From NCBI GenBank assembly GCA_029216955.1, contig JANAVB010029819.1, forward strand, positions 36,933,331 to 36,997,330: a stretch of DNA of 64,000 nucleotides, given 5' to 3'. This document shows, in pieces, positions 44,952 through 58,830 of this stretch. The translations under genes and the position numbers were made by a program. Source of the DNA: Iris pallida (Eukaryota; Streptophyta; Magnoliopsida; Asparagales; Iridaceae). Every line of letters starts with the position of its first letter. Position 1 is the first letter of the stretch. The notes beneath the pieces are model-generated. The model ran no database searches. It had not been told where the DNA came from and saw only the letters and a list, made by a program, of their open reading frames with translations.

Positions 44952-46335
44952 TCTTCTTCTTTTTCTTTATAGCTGAGAAATTAGAAGGAAGCAGTAGCAG
45001 TGAGTTTGGGAACGGGAAACGGAAAGGAGGGTTTATAATTATTTAGTTAGAGTATCTATACAGTATGTATAATATATTATATTTAGTATGTATGGGTATT
45101 AAGTCTTATACTAATATTATTTTTTCAAATACTATTTATTAGATATATCATAAATAATTTCCTAAAAATATTTTGTATAAAATATAGTTTGACCAAAGTA
45201 ACAGGGTTTAACCCCAAAATAATTTCCTATGTTTTCAAAATATTTATTTAAAATATTTTGATTGGTAATAATGTGGTTTCCAACTATTATACATACTTTC
45301 TAAAGTTATTAAATATTTATTTACGCTAATTCCCTTCGGTTATCAATCTTGATCACGGCTAGTCATATGTTTCTATTTCTTGTGATTCTGACTACTTCAT
45401 ATCGACCCTAGGATAATTGGACTATCCCGGACCCAATGACACGGTCTGTTCCATCACTAGAGATCGTCTTGCATACTTATGACATCTGCAACTATTTTGT
45501 GCCAATATGATCAAGTCACGTCAACTTAATTTGAGGTAAGTACACTATTATTTTATGTGCTTATTATATTATAATAATATTCTTTATTGTATTTCATTGA
45601 GTATCCAGTTGAGACACGATTGTGACATGATAGGCTTGATCGTATCATTGCTCATTTATTGATTGTTTAGTGAGTCGGAAGGAAAAATGCTTAGTAGGTG
45701 TGTGAACAAAGCCCAATGATTGTTATTGTGGATAGCTAAGTCATACACCTCACGTATGGGTAAGTCGTACATTTTTCTTGTGGATAGCCATCTATGATGT
45801 GTCGTATTAACCCAAGCTGTTCATATGTCGAAAAGTATTTCAAACACACTATCTGTTTATTTGTACATGTTCATTGCTAGTTGTCTCGTTCATTCATATT
45901 TTTGCCACTAGTTCTTATGCATGTTTATTATTTTCAGTTCATGTACATGTTTCCTTTATTTTCTACCGTATCCCTACTTGTCTTGTCTAGCTTATTTTGT
46001 ATTAAGTTACATTATTACGATAGGGTTGTACTTTGCTCCTTTTCTGACTGGATCGTTGCAGGTGACTTGGCATGCTTTCTATTTTGCTCTATGGACCATA
46101 CAGGGGAGATAGAGATCTTGGAGGCCGACCTTAGATTATAGATTAGATAGTTCTTTTATTTAGACATTTAGCGGGGTTGTAAATAAAATAGTTATTGTGA
46201 ATGAACAAATAGATATGGTCTTGTTGTATTTGAGATTGACATTGAGACCTAGAAAATGTTCTACCGTCGATGCTATGACGTAGGTTGGACTTAGCCATGT
46301 ACTTGTATCCCAAATAGCGGAAGCGGCTCGTGACA
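43601..46335 (+). repeat. 5' LTR of coding-free element
   Basis: Matches 56175-58830 plus 61672-61767. The TC microsatellite is at about 44912-44949. Short frames in the GC-rich block (44170-44880) are not conserved as proteins. Confidence 0.78.
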
Positions 46336-47622
46336 AGTTTTTTTGGTGGTCCATGCAAGCCTATTTTTGCAAAATTGTGCGGACTCGCGATAGTACCTAT
46401 GTTAGTCCTACTAATACGAGCCTGCGACTAGGAAGTGCTCATTCACAATTAGGATTGATTTAATTTTAGGAGAATGGCTAGGACTAGGTATACCATAGGG
46501 AAGCTCTTATTCAATTTAACTGTTGGGTAGTTAAGGTTGCTACATAGGCCATGTGATTTAGGTAGGGATTTACTGAATTCCAAACCCTATTAGATACCTT
46601 GAAGAACTTTCATAGAAGAATATACTATTATGTTTTGACATGATGGTAGAATCAAATGTGGGTAGACTATTCGCTTGGTAAATTATGACTTCCTAGGGTT
46701 CAATTCTTAATCTTTATCATTTGTACAATTTTATTTACTTTCTCTAAACATTGTCATAACGTACGATCCATATTGCTTATTTAGTTCCCATTGGCCATGG
46801 TAATTATTTTTCTAAGAGTAAATATTCTATTTCCATCTATTGAGTTTTGAGCCTAACCTGATTTAATTAGTCCAATTGTCTTCCTTCATTTTTCGATCAT
46901 TTTATTTTTTAAATTGGTACCTTCACTTTAAGGACAGATACTTACACTATTCCTATCATGATCGGCTTATTTAAATTTTTAGAAGCTCCTTTGAAAATTC
47001 TTATGGACAGATTTTAGAAGAATATTCGGTAACTTATAATGGCAAGACAGATGTTGACTGTCTCCATTTATTTGAATTATGGAGATTGCGGGATCACTGC
47101 AGCCAGCAGTGTACTTACAAGACATAACCCCTAAGTTGAAGTAATTTCAAATAAACATAGGTTATTGAATATTATTAAAACTGTGTCCTAGTTGTCTTTA
47201 TGTCAATACTGGATAGAGTTTGATAAAGTCTTCGATACCGTATCCTTATTTGGGTCATAAAAGCAAAAGTTTACTATAGCCAGATGTACACTGTCGAGAC
47301 ATGGATTCTCGATTAAATGACTTTGGATATACATATGATTTTCGAACACTATAGAGGCTATATCTTTTATTGGCATATGACTATTGATTTTTTATGATCC
47401 ACAAACCTTGTACTTTCACTCCAAATTGATTAGATATCCTATTTTTTATTATCGTATTCTTAATAAACTAGTAGTTCTTTATTTCTTATCTTTTCTATTC
47501 GAAAATCATCATTTAGTTTCTTTCTAGTAATCATTTAGCTTCTTCCAATTAATACATTTTGATTCTATTCCACTAGATTCATAATCATACTTGGATTTGG
47601 ACCTATGATCGTGCAAAGTAAT
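46336..47622. other. Leader/interior of coding-free element
   Basis: Begins AGTTTTTTTGGTGGTCC, similar to the bases after the outer element's LTR (CATTTTTATGGTGGCC). No coding frame, and no standard initiator-Met primer site seen. Confidence 0.55.
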
Positions 47623-48989
47623 TGTTAGCCCAATGATTATATTAATTTTTGAACATGGCTAATCAATTAAGTTTAACTAGTGATGTCACTAATATTCATG
47701 TAATCACTATCATGTTGCTACTTAAACTTAGTATTGTCCTAAATGTTCTATATCATATTGCTATGCTTATATCATACTACATTATATTATTTTGTTCGTC
47801 TAACATGTACTTGCAGACAAGCAGTAAGCATGATCAAACCAGGACATATGCAATGAACAATATTTGATGGTCCAAAGACGACATTATACAAGAAAATATC
47901 TCTGAACTGCCCAACGACCTATCCGGGGCCTCACATCGGCATTATACAAGAAGATAATCACTATCATGTTGGTACTTAAACTTAGTATTCAGATTTTTAG
48001 ATCTGTTTATCTTTGGATGACTGCCATCAAAGAAAAATGCGTCTTCAATGTCAGAAAAAAAAAAACATCATCAAAGGGGCTATTAGTTTGCAGATTTATT
48101 CTGTATTTTTCCTTTTATTGAGTTCAGGAAAAATGTGAGATTAATCAGATCTGTACTGACTTAGCTATTCTCAGTCCAAAATATATATAGCCTACCTATC
48201 CATAAATATCTATCCAACAGTCCACATATTAAAAAGCCCAAAACCCATCAAAATTTGGCCAAAACAGTTCTGGCAGAACTCTGCCCGAACTCGGTCAAAA
48301 CTCGACTAGAGTTCCGTCTAGGTAAATTTAAAATACTGTTTCCACCAAATCTGCATCCAACGTTCGTATGGGAAATTCTAGCATCCGAAATATGCCCAAA
48401 CTCTGTCTGAGTTCGGTCCGTAAAAATACTATAAATAGAGTTGAGATTACCATTCATTTCACTCATCTCATTTTCTTCTCTTCTCTTCTCTATCTAAAGT
48501 ATTCTGAGCTTTTTACTTTCATATATAAGCCTTTACGACTCTTAGCCAAGCCAGTACAGTTTCTGTTTATTCTAGAGTTTGGTATTTAAGAGTTGTATCG
48601 GAGGCTGTATTCAGAAAATATTCCAGTTTTCTAATTGACCTCTGGAGTCGGTCGTACGCTCATTGCCAAGTACAGTGTTGTGAAGTCGGTTGTACACTTG
48701 TCACCAAGCACGGTATTGTAAGGGTTACAAACGCTCAGTTAAAGCTTGTGCCATAGTGGATTAATAGCGAGCAAGAGTACTCGCAACTGGACTAGTCCTC
48801 TCAGAGGAAAACCAGTATACATCGTTGTGTCACTGAGTTTGAATTCTTGACTCTTACTTTATCGTATTTTATTTACCGTCTTTTATCTGCCATAATATAT
48901 AACTGCTTAATATTTTAATTGGTGATTATATTCGCTGAACACGCAAACATACTATTCACCCCCCTCTAGAGGTGCTCAACGGTCCTACA
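47623..48989 (+). repeat. 5' LTR of SIRE-like element
   Basis: Partner of 54530-55898. TATA box at 48430-48437. A 38-bp imperfect tandem pair (AGTCGGTCGTACGCTC / AGTCGGTTGTACACTT) lies at about 48647-48722 and is present in both LTRs. Confidence 0.92.
48430..48437 (+). promoter_or_regulatory. LTR promoter TATA box of SIRE-like element
   Basis: TATAAATA in AATACTATAAATAGAG; conserved in the 3' LTR at 55331-55338. Confidence 0.65.
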
Positions 48990-48991
48990 TT

Positions 48992-49158
48992 TGGTATCAG
49001 AGCTAGGACTCTATTATCTGGCTTAACATCCTTATAGTAGATCCTTATTATCATTTGTTAACCTCTGATTCTAATTGCCTACAATTGGTATCAGAGCGGG
49101 TGCTTGTTATATAGATATTATTGCTCATACCAATTGATCCTATAATTGGTATCAGAGC
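48992..49158 (+). other. Primer binding site in three copies
   Basis: TGGTATCAGAGC, the initiator-tRNA-Met site, occurs at 48992-49003 (next to the LTR) and again at 49086-49097 and 49147-49158. Each follows CCTACA- or CCTATAAT-like bases. Confidence 0.85.
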
Positions 49159-49196
49159 AGGTTATATTCAAATATAACACTCTAGAGAGTATACAT

Positions 49197-50640
49197 ATGG
49201 CAGCCATGAATTCAACATTCACAGGTGAAGGACAATCCACAAATAGACTCCCACTATTTGATATAACAAACTATAGTTACTGGAAAACACAGATGAGCTT
49301 GTACCTGAAGTCTCAAGACTTTGACTTATGGTCAATTGTTGTCAATGGCTACAAAAAGCCTACTATGACATCTATTCTCACATCCTTTATAATCAACAAG
49401 CCTTATTATAGTTACACGGAGGAAGAGAAGAAGTAGCTAGCCTTGATGCAAAAATAATGCATACTTTTTATTGTGTTGTAGACATAAATATATTCAATCT
49501 TATTACTACTTTCACAACATCTCACAATATTTGAAAACTTCTTGAAGCTACTTATGAGTACAGATATGAAAGCAAAGCTAGCGACTCCAGAGAATATGAT
49601 AGTCCTCATAATGATACAAATGTGTACATGATGGCATCGAGATTTAAGGTACAACACAATCCCTTATATGAAGAAGAGATTGTATGCCACAACTGCAGAA
49701 GATCGGGCCACATCATGGAAAATTGCCCTACTACTACTAAAGAGGAAAATAACTACGAACAACCAAACGAAAGAAAATCATTGTCTCATAAGTACGCTAC
49801 CACGAACATATGGTGTGAAAGTGAAGCAAGCGATTCTGAAGAAGAAGAGAGACCTCATCAAGCTGCAAATATATGCTCAATGGCATTATCTAACGAGGGA
49901 CAAAGTAGTCCTCTTAATGAAGAGAGTGAATTTTCTTATGATAAGTTATCTGATGCTTTCAGTGATCTAATGGAAGAACACAAGAAAGTATTAGATAAGT
50001 ATAAGCAAACTAGAAAGGATATTCTATCATATAAGCGTGAGAATGAAAAGCTCACTTGCTTATTGAATGATGCTAGAATCACTTCTACTTCTGATAATTC
50101 TACTGATATTTCCACACTTGACTTTAGATTGCATGAGGCACTTGATTGCATTGAGAAAAGCACTCAAGAAAATGCTAAACTTAAGGAGGAATTAGAAAAA
50201 GAAAAGAAAAAATATTCTATTGCTTCATGTAGAATTGATCCTCTTACTGGTAAATATGATGAGGCATGTGTAATCTCTAAAAAGTTAGAGATTAGACTGG
50301 AAAAGCAGTTAATACAACCTATGACTCAGTCTAACATAAGACACGTGACACATCATACACACGACTGATCTTTTACAAAGGAAGCAAGCAAAGCTAAAGC
50401 TTCGTGTAACCATGCATTCTATTACAAGTATTCATGCACATCATATCACACCACTGCACGTTCTCATACTGCTGTACGTGGGACTAATGTTAATACTTTC
50501 TGTCATTATTGCGGTATGAATGGACACACTTCTAATCATTATCAGATTAGAAAGCTAGTTGATATGAACTTGTGCAAATGGGTTCCCAAAGCTAACAAAT
50601 ATGGTTCCAAGTACTAGATACCAAAAGTCTTCACCTAATA
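49197..50640 (+). pseudogene. SIRE-like gag (broken)
   Basis: Starts MAAMNSTFTGEGQSTNRLPL with the gag signature FDITNYSYWKTQMSLYLKSQ, and stops at TAG 49434-49436. A decayed gap (49437-49621) is followed in another frame by 49622-50368: a CCHC zinc knuckle CHNCRRSGHIMENC (about 49684-49725), an acidic SEASDSEEEE stretch and a Lys/Glu-rich coiled coil. Beyond the TGA at 50366, CHYCGMNGHTSNHY and KWVPKANKYGSKY match the sequence that precedes protease in SIRE elements. Nothing of protease or later domains follows. Confidence 0.8.
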
Positions 50641-53600
50641 TTTCAGGTGGAGCTATTTATGCTGAACCATAGAACCATGGAGCATGTTGGTGATTGCAAA
50701 GCTACAACGGTCATCTTCTAAGTAATTGCACCAACATATATGTGGTCACTAGAACCACTTTGGTAACATACTTTCTAAATAGTTTTTTAATATCTAGCAT
50801 GTTCTTAATGATGTCTTGCTATTAGCTCTCATTGATATCTTTTAGTTGTTTATTATTTATGTGAGTTATAATCCTAGCATGACTAGTTGGTTAGCTTAAA
50901 TGATTAGTTCATACTATATAGTCTCTTACTCATTTTTTATTAGTGTGACACATTTATCTATGTATGCTCTTTACTCTTAGTCTTTATCTTTGAAGCATGC
51001 ATACCACTCTAGTCCATAGAGCTTTAGTTTTTGTTTTTCGTTTTTGAGTTAATGTGTTTTTTACTCCATCTTTAATATTTTTAAAAATTTTACCGATTTG
51101 TCTTTAACATATAATATTTACTTTAATTAGTATTTTGTGAGTGTATGTGTTCAACACAAGTCTCCTTCTACTTGAAAAGTATATACATATATTTTTATGT
51201 TAACCTTGTGCCTGCATAAAATATTCACTATTGATTCTCATATTTTATTTTGATTAATTTCTTATGAATCAATTATATATTTTCTTAAAAAAATATATCT
51301 ATACATGTTTTTGATCTTGTGATAATTTTTCAAGGCTTATTAAAGATACATGAATATATTGCTCATATATTTCTTATATTGATATATATTTTTGTATAAA
51401 TATCTTTATGAGGGCATATGAGTTCAGCTCTTCCATATTATTTTGCAAAGTATTTAATTATACTTGTTATCTTCAAACTTGTGCTTACCTCATACTTCAG
51501 CAATTAATTACTTTGAGCAAATTTGTGTTCTTTTCTTTATTAGCTTCTTCCTCAAAGCCTCTCTTAAATGATATTTTTCTTGGCTTTTTGGTTGACCTTT
51601 TAGATACATGACTCTTATTTAATTTATGTTTGAATTATGTCATGTATGCCTTTTTTATTAGTCTCCTAACTTTTGATATTTGTTTGTTTTATATCTCTAA
51701 GTTGGAATTTTGAGAAGAGATATTTATTAATGTCTTGCTCATAATTTTTTTGTGACTGTTCTTTTAAGAAGCACAAGATTATTTGCCTTATCTTATTTTT
51801 TAAATTTACCACCTTTATTTAGTGCACATTTATATTATATATTTATTTCTATAGTGAACTATAAAAACTTTTGAAAAATAGATTTTTAAGCATCTTGATC
51901 TTGATAAGTTCATTCTTTGGGTATTTACTTATCTTATATTTAGGAATTCTGGATTTTGATGCTGATTGATGATACTGCATATATTCTTTTAAAACTAAGT
52001 TCTTAAAAGTAGAGATCATTTTGAGTACAAGCTGAAAGGGTCCTTCTATCATACAGGTATAAATAGCATGAAGCGACACGGTGTACTAGTCTTCAGACTA
52101 CCGCTAGCCGGGAATCGGCCCCTACAGCTAACCCAAAGTGATCAATACTTTATAGACTTAAGATTTATTATGGTCTACTTGCAACTATTATCTAGTTCTT
52201 GATCCAATGTACTGAACCCAGTTCCCTAGGTTCCAGAATACATCAGCAAATCTAGGCCTATATTTTAATTTACAAATATTTTATATTTTATTGTACCCAA
52301 TGATTTTGTAGCACATATAAGGATACATGTAATGGATACATCTTGTGCTTATAGCTACAAATAATTTGATTTTTGATGTTGTTTGAGATCTTTCGATTTC
52401 AGTGGATGCACTTATTTTTGTATTCTCTAAATCGATCTAATCTTAGATTGAGCTTAAATTCTAAGCAAAGAGATATGGATTTCGTTTTTTCGATTTGGAC
52501 TTTTATTTTGTGGACAATATTATTTTTTTATCTTCGCAAAAGGTTACATATGATGATCTATTTTGTCTATTGTGAGATACTATTGCATAGATCAATTTAT
52601 GTTGTCTTTTGACTTATATAATTATTCATCGTATTCTGTTTTATATGCTAAATTGAAATATTTTTTCATATTAAGTATTCATTTAATGGATATTATCTCT
52701 TTTGCCTAAAGATGATTATTTTTCTTATTCATGATATTTTTTTTAAAGATTTTAGTATTCTCTTCTTATTCAAGTTACTAACTGCCTATAGCAGTAATTC
52801 TTTGTTGGGGAGAAGTCGGTTTAATTTCTCTCTCTGAAAATGTTTCTTTTCTTAAAGCCTATGGTTGATACCATGCTACGACTTTAAAAGGGGAGAAATG
52901 AAATTTGATAAGAAGACCTAATATTTTGATGAATTAGTTTCCTACTTTTGGAAATATTTCTTTGGAATTTAAATTTGTTATTAACTTTGGATATAGCCAT
53001 GTAAATGGCAAATAGTTAATTGTTTCAAATCAATTATTCCTCTGACATGCCATATATCTATAATACTATTTATTTGGACATTTATTCAGCCATGTTTTAC
53101 TTGTTCAAAATAGGATATTTATGATTTATGGATTCTTTTATTAAAGTTATTTTCGTGATACAAAATTCGAATCGTTAGTTTTCAGTCTGAGGACTAAATG
53201 AACATTCGAACATTTTATTAAGACAGCTTTTCATAATAAATTCAGTATTTCAAAAATTTTGATTTCTTTCTGATGTTTTGAATCTATCTGTTATTCGCGT
53301 TAAGACAGTTTTTAAAATTTCTTTACTGTCTTGAAATCATTTTTATTACTGTAGACATATTTTGTTTGTTCATCGTTAAGCATTTATTTATTGGATATTT
53401 CTTTTACTTGCCTAAAGATGATATTTGTTTCAAGTTTGAAACTTTGTATCATTTGATCAAACGAAAGAAAGATGCATATCTTGGATATTCCTTAGATCTT
53501 GTGATTATTTATTTTATTTTATTTTCATATAAATTATTTTTGAACTAGATACGCATATTTTAAGGGGGAGCAAATCAATTGTTTCAATTTATTTACACTC

Positions 53601-54514
53601 TTAATATGTGGTATACCTAGTTCATTCATGGACCTACTATCTGTTTTTTTAATTCTTATCGATTGTGTTCACGATATTTTTATGAGAGAATATATGATTA
53701 TTATTATTTCTTCTTGATTCTCTCATCTTATAAGTTTTTTTAATTATCTTGCCAAATATATTTAGTTTTGATGATTCCTTGAGTTTAAATTGATTTGGCT
53801 TTCCTTATTGAGATTTTATCTCAAAGTTCATGATTATCTTATTTAGACCGAACATACTTTGCGGGAGAGCATTCAAGTCGACTAAATTTCTCCTTCTCAA
53901 GTATTTTGTCTCCATTACCTTCTTGTTTATCTAATGAATATTCATATATCATGTTAAGGTAATTGAGTTCAAATGCATGAACTTTGGTATAGATTTTGTA
54001 TAGATTCTAGTATATCTGCTTTGATTTCTTTTCAATGATTATATTCTTTATAGAAGTGCTTCACTATTTTGTATGCGTAAAGTGTGAATCATATTTTTTT
54101 ATCATTGTTAGAAGTCTTATTATATCTTCTAAATATTCTATATTTGGTATTTTATATTGGTATACTAGATCTGTAAAATTTTTTGTCTCATGGATTATTT
54201 ATGACCAATGATTGATTTTTACTATATTGGTTTCCTTCAAAACTATAGTTATATTCTATAGTTATATTCTTTCTTAGACTGTGTTTTGAATGGTTTGTTT
54301 CCAATTTCTATCCTGATCGTTGTTCATGATTATTTCTGCCTTCCTTCTTTGATGATTGATTTTATTTTATAGCTTATTATGGGGGAGCTTTTTTTTATCA
54401 TGTCAAAGGGGAAGAAATAAGTTTAACTTAGCAAAGAATATTTTAGTAATATGTGTTTATTAGTGATCCATGCATCTATCGTATCGATCTTAAACTTAAT
54501 CGATTTGCCATAAT
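50641..54514. other. T-rich non-coding interior of SIRE-like element
   Basis: About 3.9 kb where pol should be. Strongly T-biased on +, with only short frames. I see no RT (YVDD), integrase or RNase H motif on either strand. Confidence 0.6.
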
Positions 54515-54529
54515 CAAAAAGGGGGAGAT
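54515..54529 (+). other. Polypurine tract of SIRE-like element
   Basis: CAAAAAGGGGGAGAT immediately before the TGTTAG start of the 3' LTR. Confidence 0.85.
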
Positions 54530-55898
54530 TGTTAGCCCAATGATTATATCATACTTTTGAATATGCCTAATCAATTAAGTTTAACTAGTGATATCACTAA
54601 TATTCATGTAATCACTATCATGTTGCTACTTAAACTTAGCATTGTCCTAAATGTTCTATAGCATATTGTTATGCTTATATCATACTGCATCATATTATTT
54701 TGTTCGTCTAACATGTACTTGCAGACAAGCAGTAAGCCTGATCAAACCAGGACATATGCAATAAACAATATTTGATGTTCCAAAGATGGCATTATACAAG
54801 AAGATATCTTTGAACCGCTCAATGACCTATCCGAGGCCTTGCATCGACGTTATACAAGAAGATAATCACTGTCATGTTGCTACTTAAACTTAGTATTCAG
54901 ATTTTCAGATCTGTTTATCTTTGGACGACTGCCATCAAGGAAAAATATGTCTTCAATGTCAGGAAAAAGACATCATCAAAGGGGCTATTGGTTTGCATAT
55001 TTATTCTGTATTTTTTTATTGAGTCTAGAAAAAATATGATATTGATCGGATCGGTACTGGCTTAGCTATTCTCAGTCCACAATATATATAGCCTACCTAT
55101 CCACAAATATCTATCCAACAGTCCACATATTAAAAAGCCTAAAACCTATCAAAATTTGGCCAAAATAGTTCTGGCAAAACTCTGTCTGAACTCGGTCAGA
55201 ACTCGACCCGAGTTCCGTCTAGGTAAATTCAAAATACTGTTCCCACCAAATCTGCATCCAACGTTCGTATGGGAAATTCTAGCATCCGAAATATGCCCAA
55301 ACTCTGTTTGAGTTCGGTCCCTAAAAATACTATAAATAGAGTTGAGATCACCATTCATTTCACTCATTCCATTTTCATCTCTTCTCTTCTCTTCTCTATC
55401 TAAAGTGTTCTGAGGTTTTTACTTTCATTATAAGCCTTTACGACTCTTAGCCAAGCCAGTACAGTTTCTGTTTAATCTAGAGTTTGGTATTTAAGAGTTG
55501 TATCGGAGGCTGTATTCAGAAAACATTCTAGTTTTCCAATTGCATTCTGGAGTCGGTCGTGCGCTCGTCGCCAAGCACGGTGTTGTCAAGTCGATCGTGC
55601 ACTTGTCTCCAAGCACGGTGTTGTAAAAGTTGCAAGCGCTCAGTTAAAGCTTGTGCCATAGTGGATTAATAGCGAGCAAGAGTACTCGCGACTGGACCAG
55701 TCCTCTCAGAGAAAAACCAGTATACATCGCTATGTCACTGAGTTTGAATTCTTGACTCTTACTTTATCGTATTTTATTTACCGTCTTTTATCTGTCATAA
55801 TATATAATTGCTTAATATTTTAATTGGTGATTATTTTCGCTGCACACGCACACACTCTATTCACCCTCCCCCTTCTAGAGGTGCTCAACGGTCCTACA
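54530..55898 (+). repeat. 3' LTR of SIRE-like element
   Basis: Partner of 47623-48989; ends GGTCCTACA, followed by the GTAAT target duplication. Confidence 0.92.
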
Positions 55899-55903
55899 GT
55901 AAT

Positions 55904-56174
55904 AACGGATCGTGCCGAAATATTTTGATTGAATCTTTCGTGCCTAAGTGCTTTTGGTTAAATAATTGATCAAGCCAAATCACGTTTTATTATTATTTTG
56001 ATTCTATCTGCGATTATGCCTGACTTATTCGATTATGAATCTTATCATTTTTTGATTATATTCTTTGTCATGTTTATTCGTATCAATTTAAATTTTCTCT
56101 TGATTATTTTTAATCGTGCCTAATCATATCTTTTTGAAATTTCAAGGACGAAATTTTTCTTAGGTGGGTAGATT
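55904..56174. other. 3' interior of coding-free element
   Basis: Non-coding, AT-rich. Ends with CAAGGACGAAATTTTTCTTA and the polypurine tract, an arrangement seen at the 3' side of chromovirus-like gypsy elements. Confidence 0.55.
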
Positions 56175-57395
56175 TGTAAGCCCACTTCCCGATTTTTTTA
56201 AAATTCTATTTTATTTTTGGTTTAAATATTTTATAGTTAGAAAATAAATTTTCTATTTGAAATTCTTTTGATTGACGAAGGGATTTGTCAAAATAAGATT
56301 TTATATTTAATAAATATATTTAATATATTAGAGATTTAAATTTATAAAATATATTTTAAATATTACTAGACATTATATTTATTTGTTGTTGTCATTAATT
56401 GATGGATTTGGATTCAATCAATTTAATTGACTGATTTAAATCTATAGGAAGATTTATCCATAGATTTCTAGATTTTTCCCACAACCCAAATTTCCACGAC
56501 ACACAACCAAAATAAAGAGGAGCCTTCCTCTATTTTTCCCACAACCCAAATTTCTATGACACACAACCAAATTCGTATTCGTGTGTCGGTGTCCACCTCC
56601 ATCATCTTCGTGTCAGCCGTGCCGGCCTCGATTCCGACCTCGGGTGTCTTTCCAATATGTTATTACAATTACATTTTCTCTGTCGTGTTGGACACTTCTC
56701 GACACAATACCAATTTCCAAATCATCAAATCCCTAACCTTAATTTCTGGTCACCACCTTCCAACCACATGTCTCTGCCGACTGACCACCAGCTCCATCAG
56801 AGCCCCGTACACCACTAGCATATCCCGTCCTTGGCTGCCCAGACCCGTCAGCAACGATCTCCTGCACCACCACTAGAACCCCCTCTACTCGACTTTGCTG
56901 TGGTCGCCCAGATTGGGCCACCCACCTTGCCCGCCGCATGCGTCACGCTAACCGCCGCTTCGACCACCATCTGCATTATCTTCCAACCGTCGACCACAAG
57001 CCACCATTAGCCACCAACATCACCACCGGTCCACCCCTTCTCCGACCACATCGCCACGTCCACAATCTGTACCGCAACCACCACCGCTCACCGCCTCCAC
57101 CTAGCACCACCACAAACCCCCAAATTACCTGACCACCACTATCGAAACCTCACCGGAGCTCTGCCTCGTCTAAGTCCAGGCGCCTCCTCCCATCCTCGTC
57201 CGCTGCCGAGTGACTTTCTCAAGAACGCTACCTCCGCCACTGTCCTCCGGCAAGCCGTCATGGCCACGCCACCGTCGCGTGCTGCACTGGTTACCAACTT
57301 TGAGCGTCGCCCGCGCTCGACGGAGCAACAACCCTGCCGAAGAGCCCGCCCCCTCGTACATTCCGGTGAAGTTTATTTTCTCTCCCACTCTTCAT

Positions 57396-57446
<51 letters not shown>

Positions 57447-58830
57447 CTAATGCTCTTATTTTTCTCTTTTCTTTTCTTTTCTTTGACTTCTCTTTCTCTC
57501 TCTTGTTTTTCTTAATAGCTAAGAAATTAAAAAGGAGCAGTAGTTGAAGCTTTGGAACGGGAAACGGAGGGAGGGGGATTTGTAATTATTTAGTTAGAGT
57601 ATCTATATAGTATGTATAATATATTGTATTTAGTATGTATGGGTATTAAGTCTTATACTGATATTATTTTTATAAATATTGTCTATTAATATATGATAAA
57701 TAATTTTTTTAAATATTTTGTATAAATTTTAGTTTGGCCAAAGTAAAGAGGTTTAACCCTAAAATGATTTTCTTTGCTTTCAAAATATTTATTAAAAATA
57801 TTTTGATTGGTAAAAATGTGGTTTCCAACTATTATAAATATTTTCTAAAGTTATTAAATATTTATTAATGATAATTCCCTCCGGTTATCAATCTTGATCG
57901 TGGCTAGTCATACGTTCCTATTTCTTGTGATTCTGACTACTTCATATTGACCCTAGGCTAATCGGACTGTCCCGGACCCAATGGCACTGTCTGTTCCATC
58001 ATTAGAGGTTGTCTTGCATACTTATGACATTTGTGACTATTTTGTGCCAACATGATCAAGTCACGTCAACTGTAACTTAATTTGAGACAAGTACACTATT
58101 GCTTTATGTGGTTATTACATTGTAATGAAATTCTTTATTGTGTTTCATTGAGTATCCAGTTGTGAAACGATTGCAACACAATAGGCTTGATCGTATCATT
58201 GCTAGTTTATTGATCATTTAGTGAGTCGGAAGGAAAAATGCTCAGTAGGTGTGTGAACAAAGCCCAATGATTGTTATTGTGCATAGCTAAGTCATACACC
58301 TCATATATGGGTTAGTCGTACCTTTTTATTATGGATAGTCATCTATGATGTGTCGTATTAATCCAAGTCGTTTGCATGCCAAAAAGTATTTCAAACACAC
58401 TATATGTTTATTTGTACATGTTTATTGACAGTTGTCTCGTTCATACATGTTCTTGCCAGTAGTTCTTGTATATATTTATTGTTTCTAGTTCATATACATG
58501 TTTCCTTTATTTTCTACTGCATCCCTACTTATCATGTCTAGCTTATTTTGTATTAAGTTACATTATTGCAATAGGGTTGCACTTTGCTCCTTTTCTGACT
58601 GGATTGTTGCAGGTGACTTGACATGCTTCCTACTTTTACGCTAGGGACCATACAGGAGAGATAGATCTTGGAGGCCAACCTTAGATTCTAGATTAGATAG
58701 TTCTTTTATTTAAACATTTAGCGGGTTTTATTCCCGAATATCATTTTTAACGTATTATTGAATTTGTAAATAAAATAGTTATTGTGAATGAGCAAATATA
58801 TATGATTTTGTTGTATTGAGATTGACATTG

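Larger units (their letters stand above)
47623..55898 (+). mobile_element. Non-autonomous SIRE-like Ty1/copia element
   Basis: LTRs 47623-48989 and 54530-55898 (TGTTAGCCCAATGATTATAT...GGTCCTACA) are flanked by a perfect 5-bp target duplication GTAAT (47618-47622, 55899-55903). An initiator-Met primer site TGGTATCAGAGC starts at 48992 and a polypurine tract AAAAAGGGGGAGAT precedes the 3' LTR. Only gag is recognisable. Protease, integrase, RT and RNase H are missing and replaced by about 3.9 kb of T-rich sequence. The gag layout and the CAAAAAGGGGGAGATTG junction fit the SIRE/Maximus lineage. Confidence 0.9.

Noticed and set aside
46336..46362. Primer binding site after the coding-free element's LTR
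   Set aside because: TTTGGTGGTCCATGC does not match the common plant primer tRNAs well enough to name one.
48248..48466. Minus-strand 72-codon ORF found twice (also 55149-55367)
   Set aside because: The duplication is simply the two LTRs of one element; it covers the promoter region and has no domain.
57210..57547. Ser/Leu-repeat ORFs
   Set aside because: Translation of a TC microsatellite.
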